A stretch of 64,000 bases of DNA from Parasedimentitalea huanghaiensis (GTDB lineage Bacteria > Pseudomonadota > Alphaproteobacteria > Rhodobacterales > Rhodobacteraceae), in contig NZ_WQLV01000011.1 in the NCBI RefSeq assembly GCF_009753675.1, forward strand, positions 62,001 through 126,000. The letters run 5' to 3'. Positions within the stretch are counted from its first letter, which is position 1, and each line of letters begins with the position of its first letter. Positions 53,944 to 63,435 of the stretch are shown here, piece after piece. The position numbers and the translations under genes were made by a program. The notes below the pieces were generated by a model. That model was not told the DNA's origin and ran no database searches. It worked only from the letters and a program-made list of their open reading frames with translations.

Positions 53944-54357
53944 CTAGTTCACTCCTCCAGAAGCCTTTTTAGGAGCCCCAGCAAGCAAGTTGGACGTACA
54001 AGGCCTTCTGCCCCGTTTCCCTAGTCCACCCGTGATACTTACTAAACTGCGCTTTGTATCCCAACGACGTGAAAGCCGCGTACCTCATTTCCGGACAAGC
54101 TATAACATGACGCTCACAACGCCTGTGCCAAGTGCTCTGCACTCATTGTTTTCAAAAACATGCAATTTACGTTCACAAAAAAAACACGGAACTTCCAACT
54201 GCCCAGGATGTGTGGCCTGCGCCCATTACATGCACCCTACCGTTATGATGGTCGTCGAAACGACTGAAATTCCAGAATCTCCCCTTTTCAAGAGAAACGA
54301 GATTGCGCAGTATCACCCTGAAAAATGCGCCCGATTAGGGCAAAAAGGAGGATTGCA
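53944..54357. other. 414-nt intergenic region between kinase and acyl-CoA synthetase genes
   Basis: I see no credible gene here. One plus-strand frame is open (53990-54418) but has no ribosome site, a Pro/Cys-rich odd composition and overlaps the synthetase start. The region is divergent and must hold two promoters. ATTTACGTTCAC at 54165-54176 loosely resembles the acyl-CoA-type half-site of the MerR region but is not a clear match. Confidence 0.6.
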
Positions 54358-55986
54358 ATGGGGTGGATGGCTGATGAGACGGGGCTGGAGAAAAATGCTG
54401 CAAACCATGTGGCGCTGACCCCCCTGTCCCACCTGCGTAGGGCGGCGACCGTGTTCAAGGATCATTTGGCCGTCAGCTACGGCACCCACCGCAAAACCTA
54501 TGGCGAGTATTACCAAAGATGCAGTCAGCTCGCCTCTGGTCTGGTCCAATTAGGGGTCAAACCCGGTGATGTAGTTGCAACCTTGATCCCCAATCTGCCC
54601 GCACAGGCTGAGGCCCATTTTGGTGTGCCCGCCTGTGGCGCCGTGCTCAACACCATCAACATTCGGCTGGATGTCGCAACAGTTGCCTATATCTTTGATC
54701 ATGGTGGCGCCAAGGTCGTTTTGGTGGATTCTCAGTTTCTGGAATTGGCCGAGGCAGCCTGCGAATCGATGGATGGCCCCAGTCCAATTCTGATTGAAGT
54801 CGGCGATGATCAGGCTGGGTGGCCGGCCAGCGGCAAATACACCTCCTATGACAAACTACTAAATAGCGGTGACCCTGCTTTTGACTGGATCCTTCCGCAA
54901 GACGAGTGGGAAAGCTTGGCGCTGAACTATACCTCGGGCACCACAGGGCGCCCCAAGGGTGTCGTGTACCACCACCGTGGCGCCTATCTTATGACAATGG
55001 GCACCTTGGTCTCTTGGCGCATGGTGCTGCACCCCGTCTATCTGACCATCGTGCCCATGTTCCACTGCAATGGCTGGAACCACACCTGGATGATGCCACT
55101 TCTGGGGGGCACAGCAGTCTGCTGCCGTGATGTATCTGCGCAGGCAGTGTACAACGCCATTCACTACGATGGAGTCACGCATTTTGGCGGTGCTCCAATT
55201 GTGCTGAATATGATTGTCAATGCCTTGGATGAGGACCGCAGAACCTTTGACCATCAGGTTGAGGTGTTCACTGCTGGTGCCCCCCCCGCACCAGCAACAC
55301 TGGCAAAGATTGAAGACCTGGGTTTCAACGTCACTCAGGTTTACGGATTAACCGAAACATACGGCCATATCACCGAGTGCTACTGGAAAGGTGGTGATTG
55401 GGATGCGTTGGACAAACCCGAAATGGCAGCAATCAAAGCGCGTCAGGGCGTCGCTATGCCAATGATGGAAGATGTGGTTGTAAGGGACAGCGATCACAAG
55501 CCTGTTCCACTTGACGGTGTCACCCAGGGTGAAATCGCCATTCGTGGAAACTCAGTGATGAAAGGCTATCTGAAAAATCCAGATGCCACCGCCGAAGCTT
55601 TTGCAGGCGGCTACTTCAACTCCGGCGACATCGCAGTGCAACATCCTGACAGCTATGTACAAATTGCTGACAGGGCCAAAGATATCATCATTTCTGGTGG
55701 CGAGAACATCTCATCCGTAGAAATCGAAGGTGTGCTGATGGCCCATCCCGACGTCAATTTGGCAGCTGTTGTGGCCAGGGAAGATGATAAATGGGGGGAG
55801 GTTCCCTGTGCATTTGTCGAATTAAAACCCGGCGCCATAGCGGATGAAGCCGCGTTGATCGCATTTAGTCGGCAAACGCTTGCAGGGTTCAAAGCACCAA
55901 AAAAGGTAGTGTTTCAAGAGCTTCCGAAAACATCGACTGGCAAGATCCAAAAGTTCGAGCTTCGCAAGATCGCCCGCAATCTGTAA
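54358..55986 (+). CDS. AMP-binding acyl-CoA synthetase
   Basis: This is a 542-aa adenylate-forming enzyme activating a carboxylic acid to its CoA thioester. Motifs in order are YTSGTTGRPKGVVYHHRG (P-loop), GLTETYGH, YFNSGDIAV (core Asp), DRAKDIIISGGENISSVEIE hinge, and PKTSTGKIQKFELRK with the catalytic Lys. Medium/long-chain fatty acids or methylmercaptopropionate (DmdB type) are possible substrates. The ATG at 54358 follows AAAGGAGG; the longer frame to 54325 lacks a ribosome site. Confidence 0.92.
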   Translation: MGWMADETGLEKNAANHVALTPLSHLRRAATVFKDHLAVSYGTHRKTYGEYYQRCSQLASGLVQLGVKPGDVVATLIPNLPAQAEAHFGVPACGAVLNTINIRLDVATVAYIFDHGGAKVVLVDSQFLELAEAACESMDGPSPILIEVGDDQAGWPASGKYTSYDKLLNSGDPAFDWILPQDEWESLALNYTSGTTGRPKGVVYHHRGAYLMTMGTLVSWRMVLHPVYLTIVPMFHCNGWNHTWMMPLLGGTAVCCRDVSAQAVYNAIHYDGVTHFGGAPIVLNMIVNALDEDRRTFDHQVEVFTAGAPPAPATLAKIEDLGFNVTQVYGLTETYGHITECYWKGGDWDALDKPEMAAIKARQGVAMPMMEDVVVRDSDHKPVPLDGVTQGEIAIRGNSVMKGYLKNPDATAEAFAGGYFNSGDIAVQHPDSYVQIADRAKDIIISGGENISSVEIEGVLMAHPDVNLAAVVAREDDKWGEVPCAFVELKPGAIADEAALIAFSRQTLAGFKAPKKVVFQELPKTSTGKIQKFELRKIARNL

Positions 55987-56152
55987 TCAAATTGCTACCT
56001 CGTTTATCGGAGCTCTCAGTCCCAATCAGCCTAGTGATCACGAAAGAGAGCTCCGACGCACAGTTGTACATAACCACTGCCAAAGCCATTTGCCGCCCCA
56101 GTCTCGCCGTGCTAGCGTTGACTATTACTGAGGCAAAGACACGAGCAGGCAA

Positions 56153-57166
56153 ATGACTGCACTGAGGGAATACCAACGGCTTGAGGCCGCAGGTCTTTGG
56201 CGGGCAAACCGCGAAGATCAACGCCGCAATGTCATTGTGTCGATCGGCGACGCCACGTTGACAATTACCAACATGCAGGACCAACCGCTGGCGCATTGGT
56301 CACTGGCTGCAGTGGAACGGCAAAACCCAGGCCAATATCCAGCCGTTTTCCACCCCGATGGCGATCCCGGCGAAACACTAGAGCTGGCAGAAGACGAAAC
56401 CGCCATGCTCGAAGCTATCGAGAAACTCCAACTAGCCATTGAAGGCGCGCGCGCACATCCGGGTCGCTTGCGAACTGTCAGCGTGTTAGGGAGCCTTAGC
56501 CTGATTGCGGCTCTGCTGGTGTTTTGGCTACCCGGCGCAATGATGCGCCATACTGTTAGCGTAGTTCCCGAGATTAAACGTAAAGCGATTGGTCAGGCTT
56601 TGCTTGGCCGCATCGAGAGGGTTTCGGGGCAAGTCTGCTCAACCCCAGAAACAGCCCCCATTCTAGCCCGTTTGGCTGAACGCACAGGTGCTCGACAAAT
56701 TGTAGTCCTGCGTGCAGGCGTAACTTCCAGCCTACACCTGCCCGGCGATATCATTTTGCTCAACCGGTCGCTAATCGAAAACCACGAAGACCCAGCGGTA
56801 GCCGCGGGTGCCGTGCTGATCGAACGTGCCCGTGCACAGGCCAAGGATCCGCTGGCCGAAGTGTTGAATTCGGGTGGAATATTGGCCTCGTTTCGGTTGC
56901 TGACCACAGGAAAGTTGGATCGCAGCAGCTTGGACCGTTATGCCGAAGCCATGGTCAGTGCGCCCCGCCCTGAGGTTCCGGAAGAGAAAATTTTAGCAGC
57001 CTTTGCACAAGCAGCTATTCCTTCAACCCCCTATGCCTATGCGCAGGATATCACGGGCGAAGCTGTTTTGGGGTTGATCGAGGCGGACCCGATGGCGGGT
57101 CGCATTTTAGAACCCGTTCTAAATGATCGCGATTGGGTACAGTTGCAAAGCATCTGCGGCGCTTGA
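56153..57166 (+). CDS. One-TM membrane protein of unknown function
   Basis: This is a 337-aa protein, unrecognised. A cytosolic N-terminal part of about 105 residues contains IVSIGDATLTITNMQDQPLAHWSLAAVERQNPGQYPAVF. One TM helix (about 108-128, VSVLGSLSLIAALLVFWLPGA) leads to a C-terminal domain rich in helices. RQIVVLRAGVTSSLHLPGDIILLNRSLIEN in that domain recalls the layout of membrane-linked M48 peptidases, but no HExxH is present. Other peptidase-like residues are absent, so no function is assigned. It is convergent with the SPOR gene. An ATG at 56153 with AGGCA upstream is the likely start. Confidence 0.7.
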   Translation: MTALREYQRLEAAGLWRANREDQRRNVIVSIGDATLTITNMQDQPLAHWSLAAVERQNPGQYPAVFHPDGDPGETLELAEDETAMLEAIEKLQLAIEGARAHPGRLRTVSVLGSLSLIAALLVFWLPGAMMRHTVSVVPEIKRKAIGQALLGRIERVSGQVCSTPETAPILARLAERTGARQIVVLRAGVTSSLHLPGDIILLNRSLIENHEDPAVAAGAVLIERARAQAKDPLAEVLNSGGILASFRLLTTGKLDRSSLDRYAEAMVSAPRPEVPEEKILAAFAQAAIPSTPYAYAQDITGEAVLGLIEADPMAGRILEPVLNDRDWVQLQSICGA

Positions 57167-57286
57167 AGCCAGTCCACCAAGCCCCCCCCCTGATCAAAGG
57201 CTCATGGTTTTCGTCACCTGTCCTGCATGACAAGACGGCCTCATCTTCTGAAATATTATACAGAAGCACTCTGCTCGGCAGATAAT

Positions 57287-58615
57287 TTACCGACTGATGC
57301 GGGCACCGGAATAGCCAGAGGCGCGCACATGAACTAGCGCCCGATTGGCCGCGGCCTCTCCTTGAAACGGACCGGCCAGAACCACTTTATATGCCTGCCC
57401 TTTGCGCGTGACACTGCCCAATCGTACTGGGAGCCCTTCAGCGGCAAGTGATTGTGCCGCCTCACGGGCCACTGCAGGATCCGCAAAGGTCGCAGCTCGC
57501 ACATAGCGTTTTGGCATGTCTGAAGGTGTCGCAATCTCTGCTTCCGGTGCTGAACGGGTAGATAACCGCAAAACCAGATCTTCTTCAGCCTCGGCCTGGC
57601 TGCGTGCGGTGCTAGCAGGAAGAGTGATCACCGGGCGGTCAAGCGACAATGCTACCAATTCACGCGGTACGGTGCGGGTCCAGATCATATCAGTTTGCAC
57701 GTCCCCAGCCGCAGTGCGCAGGCCACGCTGGGTGTTCAACCGATCATCGTCGCGACCAGCTAAGACATAGCCCTGAGGCACCTCAACCGTGCCGCGCACA
57801 ACAGCAGGTTTCAGACCGCGCTCAGCGCGCCGTAGGTTCAGGCGATCATCTGTCCAAACCGTACGGTATCCCTCTGGCGCATCCAGATTCTGGCTATGAC
57901 GTCGGTCCTGATAGACATGAGTAGGAACAATCCGCGTATTCGGCGTCAGCTGCAACGAAGACTGCGGGCTGATCCCCGACCCATTACCATAAGTAATGGG
58001 CGACGCTGCCTGTGGACCACAACGCGCACCCTTGTTGGTGTATTGCTGGCTCAACGCCGATGCATTTGAACAACCACCCTGCGTCTGCGCTGCGGGCGCT
58101 GTTGTTCTGGCCACGGGAGCCGCGGCAACTGGCTGTGGCGCGGGTTTCGCAGGCGCGGGTGCAGTTTGAACCGGAGTGGATTGAACACGCGTCGTTGTGG
58201 TTGTCGGGCGCTGGGGCTTCGTTGGTACTGGCGCTGTCGGCGCCGTTGTACTGGCCACTGCAGCGGGCGGATTGGTCCGAGTTGGTGTTGCGGCCGGCGT
58301 TGCTGGTCGCTGGCTGGCAGGGAGAGTGATTTGCTCTGGCGCAGGACCACTCTGTGTAGGAGCGCTGGTGGCTCCTGCCACCACAGTTGGCTGCTGACCG
58401 CAGAGTTGCTTGCGTGAACGATTAACCCGGGGCACCCAAGTCACATTGCCATCAATTCCGGCACGTATGAACACACAGCCTTTGCTGTCGACGTACTGCT
58501 TGCCCTTATACGATGCGGGCGGGAACTCGGACGGTGTCCCAGATTGGGCCTGCGCCGCTGGTACACCAATCGCACCCGTCACTATGCTTAGTGCAATAAC
58601 TCTAGTAATCTTCAT
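57287..58615 (-). CDS. SPOR-domain periplasmic protein
   Basis: This is a 442-aa exported protein with a signal peptide (MKITRVIALSIVTGAIGVPAAQAQ). A short Cys-containing head and a Pro/Thr/Ala-rich disordered linker (about residues 75-170) come next, then a middle segment with three related YRTVWTDDRLN-type repeats (for example QGYVLAGRDDDRLNTQRG). The C-terminal SPOR domain (RYVRAATFADPAVAREAAQ to VVLAGPFQGEAAAN) binds denuded peptidoglycan at the septum. It is probably involved in cell-envelope growth or division. Starts at 58615; the ORF extension upstream is non-coding. Confidence 0.85.
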   Translation of the reverse strand: MKITRVIALSIVTGAIGVPAAQAQSGTPSEFPPASYKGKQYVDSKGCVFIRAGIDGNVTWVPRVNRSRKQLCGQQPTVVAGATSAPTQSGPAPEQITLPASQRPATPAATPTRTNPPAAVASTTAPTAPVPTKPQRPTTTTTRVQSTPVQTAPAPAKPAPQPVAAAPVARTTAPAAQTQGGCSNASALSQQYTNKGARCGPQAASPITYGNGSGISPQSSLQLTPNTRIVPTHVYQDRRHSQNLDAPEGYRTVWTDDRLNLRRAERGLKPAVVRGTVEVPQGYVLAGRDDDRLNTQRGLRTAAGDVQTDMIWTRTVPRELVALSLDRPVITLPASTARSQAEAEEDLVLRLSTRSAPEAEIATPSDMPKRYVRAATFADPAVAREAAQSLAAEGLPVRLGSVTRKGQAYKVVLAGPFQGEAAANRALVHVRASGYSGARISR

Positions 58616-58691
58616 AGCTGCGCCCCACAAAATATGGTGCAACGATGCCCGAAAAGCGATTCGGAGTAAAGCAGGGTTAATGGACAATAAG

Positions 58692-58725
58692 GGGGCAATC
58701 AGGCAAATAGTTGCGCAATCGCCCC
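58692..58725 (-). terminator. Possible weak terminator after upp
   Basis: A GGGGC/GCCCC outer stem and a GCAA/TTGC inner stem flank a 6-nt internal loop. No good T tract follows on the minus strand. It may end the nucleoside-salvage transcript, but the structure is weak. Confidence 0.3.
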
Positions 58726-58752
58726 AATTATTTACGTTCGGACCTTTAGTTT

Positions 58753-59385
58753 TTACTTGGTGCCGAACATACGGTCACCCGCATCACCCAGGCCAGGCAT
58801 GATGTAACCCTTTTCATTCAGCTCACGGTCCAGCGACGCTGTGACGATCGGTACATCCGGATGCGCTTCCTTCATGCGTGCGACCCCTTCCGGCGCGGCC
58901 AGCAGGCACAGGAAGCGGATATCTGTAGCCCCAGCCTCTTTCAGCAAATCAATAGCCGCCGCCGAACTGTTGCCAGTAGCCAGCATAGGATCAACCGCAA
59001 TCACCAGACGATCATTGATGCCTTTTGGAACTTTGAAATAATACTGCACGGGCTGCAGTGTTTCCTCGTCCCGATACAGCCCAACAAAGCCAACCCGCGC
59101 CGAGGGGATCAGCTCTAGCACACCATCCAACATACCATTGCCAGCCCGCAGGATTGACACCAGTGCCAATTTTTTACCCGCGAGGATCGGCGACTCCATG
59201 CTCTCCATCGGTGTTTCGATAGAGGTTGTCGTTAGTGGCATATCTCGGGTGATCTCATAGGCCAACAGTTGAGTGATTTCGTGCAGCAGCTGACGGAACC
59301 CGGCGGTCGACGTTCCCTTATCCCGCATCAAGGTCAGCTTGTGTTGCACCAGCGGGTGGTCAACGACGGTTAAATGTTCACTCAT
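58753..59385 (-). CDS. upp: Upp, uracil phosphoribosyltransferase
   Basis: Upp converts uracil and PRPP to UMP. The 210-aa protein has the family segments [48 protein letters not shown] (PRPP loop region) and the phosphate-binding [22 protein letters not shown]. The C-terminal [14 protein letters not shown] binds uracil. It is the last gene of the salvage operon; its ATG sits directly after the add stop with GGAG inside add. Confidence 0.96.
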   Translation of the reverse strand: MSEHLTVVDHPLVQHKLTLMRDKGTSTAGFRQLLHEITQLLAYEITRDMPLTTTSIETPMESMESPILAGKKLALVSILRAGNGMLDGVLELIPSARVGFVGLYRDEETLQPVQYYFKVPKGINDRLVIAVDPMLATGNSSAAAIDLLKEAGATDIRFLCLLAAPEGVARMKEAHPDVPIVTASLDRELNEKGYIMPGLGDAGDRMFGTK

Positions 59386-60369
59386 TTAGCTCTCCAGTCT
59401 TTTCTGCACCCGCTCACGGGTGACATCATCACAAAAGGCAGCAGCCAGGGCCGTCGCGTTTAGTGCAGCAAAATCATTCGCGTCCCAACCAAAAGCCCGG
59501 TTCAACATCTCATACTCACGCCGCATCGTCGTATGAAAAAATGGCGGATCATCTGTAGATACGGTAACGGCCACCCCGGCGTCACGCAAACGAGCAATAG
59601 GATGCGAGGCAAAATCAGGGTAAACGCCCAACACAACATTGGATCCGGGGCAAACTTCCAGAACTGTGCCCCGATCAACCAGCTCATGCATCAGATCAGC
59701 ATCTTCAATGACACGCACACCGTGGCCAATACGTTCCACGCCCAGGGTCCGAACGGCATCACGGACGCTTTCCGGGCCACCAAATTCACCAGCGTGAGTG
59801 GTCAGCCGTAGTCCAGCTTCGCGGGCACAATCAAAGCTCCAGGCAAAATCGCCCTGCTCATACATGCCTTCATTACCACCCATGCCAAAGCCGACAATCC
59901 AGTCCCCAGCTGTATCAGCCGCACAACGGGCTGCCTTTTTAGCAGTTTCGGCCCCGAAATGACGTACACAGGTCACAATGCCGCGCAGCGTGATCCCAAA
60001 GCGTGTTTCAGCCTCTTCAGCGGCCTCCTGAATGGCCGCGAGGTAATCTTTCCAAGCCGCCATATCGCCGCCCCCACAAAAGTCGGGACTCAGAAAGCTT
60101 TCGGTATAGACCACGCCATTAGCGGCGCTTTCCTCCAAGATTGCCAACGTGAGACGCCTGAATTCTTCGGGCCCGGTCAGGACTTCACTTGCTGCCTCAT
60201 ATACAGACAGGAAATGGGTGAAGTCGCGGAAGTCATAGCTGCCATCTTCACGGAAAATACCGCTCAGATCCATTTTCTTTTCATGCGCCAACTGCCGGAT
60301 GAAAGCAGGGGGCGCCGCCCCTTCATGGTGCAGGTGCAGTTCAATTTTGGACAGATCGGCAACGGTCAT
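59386..60369 (-). CDS. add: Adenosine deaminase
   Basis: Add deaminates adenosine to inosine. The 327-aa protein carries the zinc site ELHLHHEG near the start, the acid in HAGE (LTTHAGEFGG), the HGVRVIED histidine and the ASPs of STDDPPFF, all in their usual order. Start overlaps the deoB stop (4 nt), end is adjacent to upp. The family also contains adenine deaminases; the LHHEGA motif with an HH pair differs slightly from the usual HLDG but fits this alphaproteobacterial group. Confidence 0.92.
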   Translation of the reverse strand: MTVADLSKIELHLHHEGAAPPAFIRQLAHEKKMDLSGIFREDGSYDFRDFTHFLSVYEAASEVLTGPEEFRRLTLAILEESAANGVVYTESFLSPDFCGGGDMAAWKDYLAAIQEAAEEAETRFGITLRGIVTCVRHFGAETAKKAARCAADTAGDWIVGFGMGGNEGMYEQGDFAWSFDCAREAGLRLTTHAGEFGGPESVRDAVRTLGVERIGHGVRVIEDADLMHELVDRGTVLEVCPGSNVVLGVYPDFASHPIARLRDAGVAVTVSTDDPPFFHTTMRREYEMLNRAFGWDANDFAALNATALAAAFCDDVTRERVQKRLES

Positions 60370-61577
60370 AAAAAGCTCCTTCCCGGCCCTTCTGGCACAA
60401 TTCCCAGATGATCCGCAATGCTCGCCGCCACATCGGCAAACGCCACTTTGCCAACCGTACCAGCACCCAGACCGGCAATCAAAACCGGCACCTGTTCACG
60501 CGTGTGATCCGTGCCCGGCCAACTGGGATCGTTGCCATGGTCGGCAGTCAGCAGCAGCAGGTCTCCTTCGCGCAACTTTGTGATGATCTTGCCAATTTCG
60601 GCATCGAACCACTCCAATGCACGGGCATAGCCCGAGACATCGCGGCGATGGCCATAGATACTGTCAAATTCGACAAAGTTGGCAAAGGTCAGGCTCCCAT
60701 CGGTAGCGTTTGCCACCCGCTCGGCCAGATGCTGCATCAACGTCGCATCATCACCTTTTTGCAGTGTATCAATCCCCTGCATCGAGAATATATCGCCAAT
60801 CTTGCCGATAGCATACACTGGGCCACCCGCGTCCTGCACCCAGTTGGTCAATACAGAGGATGGCAGGGGAATAGCAAAATCGCGCCGGTTGGTTGTTCGT
60901 GTAAAACCATCTTGGACCGAACCAACAAAGGGTCGCGCAATCACCCGCCCAACTTTCATCTGGTGCAGGCGTGGCGCAATTTTTTGGCAAAGATCTAACA
61001 GCCGTTCCAGTCCAAAACTCTCTTCATGAGCGGCGATCTGCATCACACTGTCGGCCGACGTATAGACAATCGGTTTGCCCGTTTGCATGTGCTCTGCACC
61101 CAGACGCTCAATAATTGCGGTGCCCGGTGCGTGACAATCGCCCAGTATTCCATCCACGCCTGCTGCTTGCGCCACATAACTGCTTAGGTCTGCGGGAAAG
61201 GACGGTGTGGTATCTGGGAAGAAACACCAGTCCCACGGCACGGGCAAGCCAGCCAGCTCCCAGTGGCCGGACGGCGTATCCTTGCCACGGCTGACTTCAG
61301 CCGCACATCCCCAACGGCCCTGTGGCGGCATATCAAACCCGGGAAACGGAATGGGCGAAGCCAGACGCATCGCGGCACCCAGCCCCAACCGTTCCAGGTT
61401 CGGCAAGGACAACACCCCACTGCGCCCTTCTTCCGCTTTCCCTGCGGCACAGGCCTGCGCAATATGGACAAGTGTATTTGCCCCCAGATCCGGCAAATCA
61501 CCATTAAAGAAACTGCTGGCGTCTGGGGCGCCACCGATGCCCACGGAATCCATCACGACCAAAAACGCTCGAGCCAT
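60366..61577 (-). CDS. deoB: DeoB, phosphopentomutase
   Basis: DeoB interconverts ribose-1-/deoxyribose-1-phosphate and the 5-phosphates, linking nucleoside breakdown to central metabolism. The 403-aa alkaline-phosphatase-superfamily protein has the metal/catalytic opening MDSVGIGGAPDA with DxG, the large PGTAIIERLG... region, HMQTGKPIVYTSADSVMQIAAHEE, and metal motifs LLLTADHGNDPSWPGTDHTREQVPVL. It overlaps deoA by 1 nt and add by 4 nt. Confidence 0.96.
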   Translation of the reverse strand: MARAFLVVMDSVGIGGAPDASSFFNGDLPDLGANTLVHIAQACAAGKAEEGRSGVLSLPNLERLGLGAAMRLASPIPFPGFDMPPQGRWGCAAEVSRGKDTPSGHWELAGLPVPWDWCFFPDTTPSFPADLSSYVAQAAGVDGILGDCHAPGTAIIERLGAEHMQTGKPIVYTSADSVMQIAAHEESFGLERLLDLCQKIAPRLHQMKVGRVIARPFVGSVQDGFTRTTNRRDFAIPLPSSVLTNWVQDAGGPVYAIGKIGDIFSMQGIDTLQKGDDATLMQHLAERVANATDGSLTFANFVEFDSIYGHRRDVSGYARALEWFDAEIGKIITKLREGDLLLLTADHGNDPSWPGTDHTREQVPVLIAGLGAGTVGKVAFADVAASIADHLGIVPEGPGRSFL

Positions 61578-62881
61578 CAGGCGATCCTTTCGTGTATCAA
61601 TTCCGGTATTGCAGTGGCATCCGGCGCAATTTTAATCGCAGACCGCAGCGTTGCTTCGGCAGCATCAGCCGCCTCTTCACGCGCGGCGTGGACGACCGCC
61701 AATGGCATCCCCACTTCGACTTTCTGGCCCAGGCGAACCAGTTCGGACAGGCCTACAGCTGGGTTCACCTGATCGCTTTCGACCATCCGGCCGCCGCCCA
61801 ACCGCACCACCGCTAACCCGAGCTGTTCACCATCAATTGCAGTGACATAGCCAGACTTCGTTGCCCGAACTTCACTGATCACATTTGCCTCAGGTAGAAA
61901 GCGTCGCCAATCCTGTACAAACCCCAGCGGACCACCCACTGCAGCGACCATTCGGCCAAATCGCTCTGCCGCTCTGCTGCTGGTCACGGCATCAACAATG
62001 CGCTTGGCGCCCTCCTGCTCATCTGCAGCTAAACCGGCATTGGCCAGTAACACACCGCCCAAGGCAGCGCTGATATCTACCAAAGGACCACGGTGATCAC
62101 TGGTCAGGATTTTCATCACCTCCGCGACCTCAAGCGCATTTCCCAGCGAGGGCACCAGAGGTTGGTTCATATCGGTGATGACGGCGGAGGTCTTGCACCC
62201 GACCGCATTGGCCGTCTCACTGAGTGATGTGGCCAAGGCGCGCGCCTCATCCATCGTTTTCATAAAGGCGCCGGACCCGAGTTTGACATCCAGCACCAAG
62301 CCATCCGGGCTGGCAGCCAGCTTTTTGGACAAGATCGAGGCCGTGATCAGATCAAGGCTTTCAACGGTCGAGGTCACATCGCGGATCGCATACAACCGCT
62401 TGTCTGCAGGCGCAATTTGCGCGGTGGCGCTGACGATTGCGCATCCAGCCTCTCGCATAATCTCGACCAATCGATCCTGCGGCACCTGAGTTGTCACCCC
62501 GGGGATAGCTTCCATTTTGTCCAGTGTTCCACCCGTATGGCCCAAGCCTCGGCCTGAGATCATCGGCACATAGGCACCGCATTCGGCCAGTGCCGGGGCA
62601 AGTAACAAGGACACACAATCCCCAACACCGCCCGTGGAATGCTTATCCAACACCGGTCCATCCAGATCCCAGGACAGCACATCGCCGCTATCGCGCATTG
62701 CTAGGGTCAGTGCTCGGCGCCCTTCAGCCCCCAATCCGCGCAGGCAGACCGCCATCGCAAAGGCTCCGGCCTGAGCATCACTGACTGTAAAATCGGCCAA
62801 ACCCTGTGCGAACCAACGCAGTTGGTCTTCGCTTAGGGTCTCACCCCGGCGCAGGGACGCAATAATCGAACGTGCGTCCAT
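61577..62881 (-). CDS. deoA: DeoA, thymidine phosphorylase
   Basis: DeoA cleaves thymidine (and deoxyuridine) with phosphate. The 434-aa protein has the phosphate-loop text LDKHSTGGVGDCVSLLLAPALAECGAYVPMISGRGLGHTGGTLDKMEAIPG, the usual nucleoside phosphorylase II signature, and the C-terminal barrel (TKSGYVTAIDGEQLGLAVV). It overlaps deoB by 1 nt. cdd starts 3 nt upstream, so the genes are co-transcribed. Confidence 0.96.
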   Translation of the reverse strand: MDARSIIASLRRGETLSEDQLRWFAQGLADFTVSDAQAGAFAMAVCLRGLGAEGRRALTLAMRDSGDVLSWDLDGPVLDKHSTGGVGDCVSLLLAPALAECGAYVPMISGRGLGHTGGTLDKMEAIPGVTTQVPQDRLVEIMREAGCAIVSATAQIAPADKRLYAIRDVTSTVESLDLITASILSKKLAASPDGLVLDVKLGSGAFMKTMDEARALATSLSETANAVGCKTSAVITDMNQPLVPSLGNALEVAEVMKILTSDHRGPLVDISAALGGVLLANAGLAADEQEGAKRIVDAVTSSRAAERFGRMVAAVGGPLGFVQDWRRFLPEANVISEVRATKSGYVTAIDGEQLGLAVVRLGGGRMVESDQVNPAVGLSELVRLGQKVEVGMPLAVVHAAREEAADAAEATLRSAIKIAPDATAIPELIHERIA

Positions 62882-62884
62882 TGC

Positions 62885-63277
62885 TTAACTCCGCTCCATG
62901 TGGCCAGCGTCAAATTTGCCCGGCAACAGATCGCCTATCGTCGTCGCGCGCTCCTGCCCATCAGTGGTTCCCAGAGTGACAGCCACGTTGCCTGCCCCAA
63001 ATTCCGCTAATTTTTGACGACACCCCCCACATGGTGGGATTGGTGAGGGACAATCAGCAATGACATAAACCTCAGTAAGCTTGGTTTCACCTGCGGCAAC
63101 CATGGCTGCAATGGCCCCTGCCTCAGCACAGGTTCCTTCGGGATAGGCTACGTTTTCGACATTGCAGCCGACATAGGTCTCGCCAGAAGCCGACCGGATC
63201 GCCGCGCCCACTTTGAAGTTTGAATAAGGTGCGTGTGCATTTTCACGAACAGCGGTGGCGGCGAGTTTCAGGCTCAT
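62885..63277 (-). CDS. cdd: Cytidine deaminase
   Basis: Cdd converts cytidine and deoxycytidine to uridine forms for salvage through DeoA/Upp. The 130-aa product has the PYSNFKVGAAI opening, the catalytic Glu and zinc ligand in TCAEAGAIAAM, and the remaining zinc cysteines in PPCGGCRQKLAEF. The start at 63277 opens with MSLKLAATAVRENAHAPYSNF; the longer frame to 63430 runs over the terminator. It is the first gene of the salvage operon. Confidence 0.95.
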   Translation of the reverse strand: MSLKLAATAVRENAHAPYSNFKVGAAIRSASGETYVGCNVENVAYPEGTCAEAGAIAAMVAAGETKLTEVYVIADCPSPIPPCGGCRQKLAEFGAGNVAVTLGTTDGQERATTIGDLLPGKFDAGHMERS

Positions 63278-63378
63278 GGCGATTCCCCGATTTTTGATCA
63301 TCTGGTCAGAATGCCGCAGCTTACGGGAACAACAATGGGGATTGAAAGCCCCCAGCCGAAAAACGCCTGTTTCAAATT

Positions 63379-63404
63379 GAAAACGGCCCGCCTTGGCGAG
63401 CCGT
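63379..63404 (-). terminator. Terminator after the partial cupin gene
   Basis: On the minus strand a hairpin (ACGGC/GCCGT outer, CGCC/GGCG inner, one bulge on each side) is followed by TTTT. It separates the cupin gene from the cdd operon, whose promoter must lie in the roughly 100 nt at 63278-63380. Confidence 0.7.
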
Positions 63405-63435
63405 CTGTAGTTATAAATGCCTTTAGGCACAATTG

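Noticed and set aside
53990-54418. Open frame of 142 aa upstream of the acyl-CoA synthetase
   Set aside because: No start signal, overlaps the synthetase start, biased composition; taken as non-coding.
57181-57195. Run of nine C residues
   Set aside because: Short homopolymer between convergent genes; could be a sequencing artefact and shows no link to phase variation of a coding frame.
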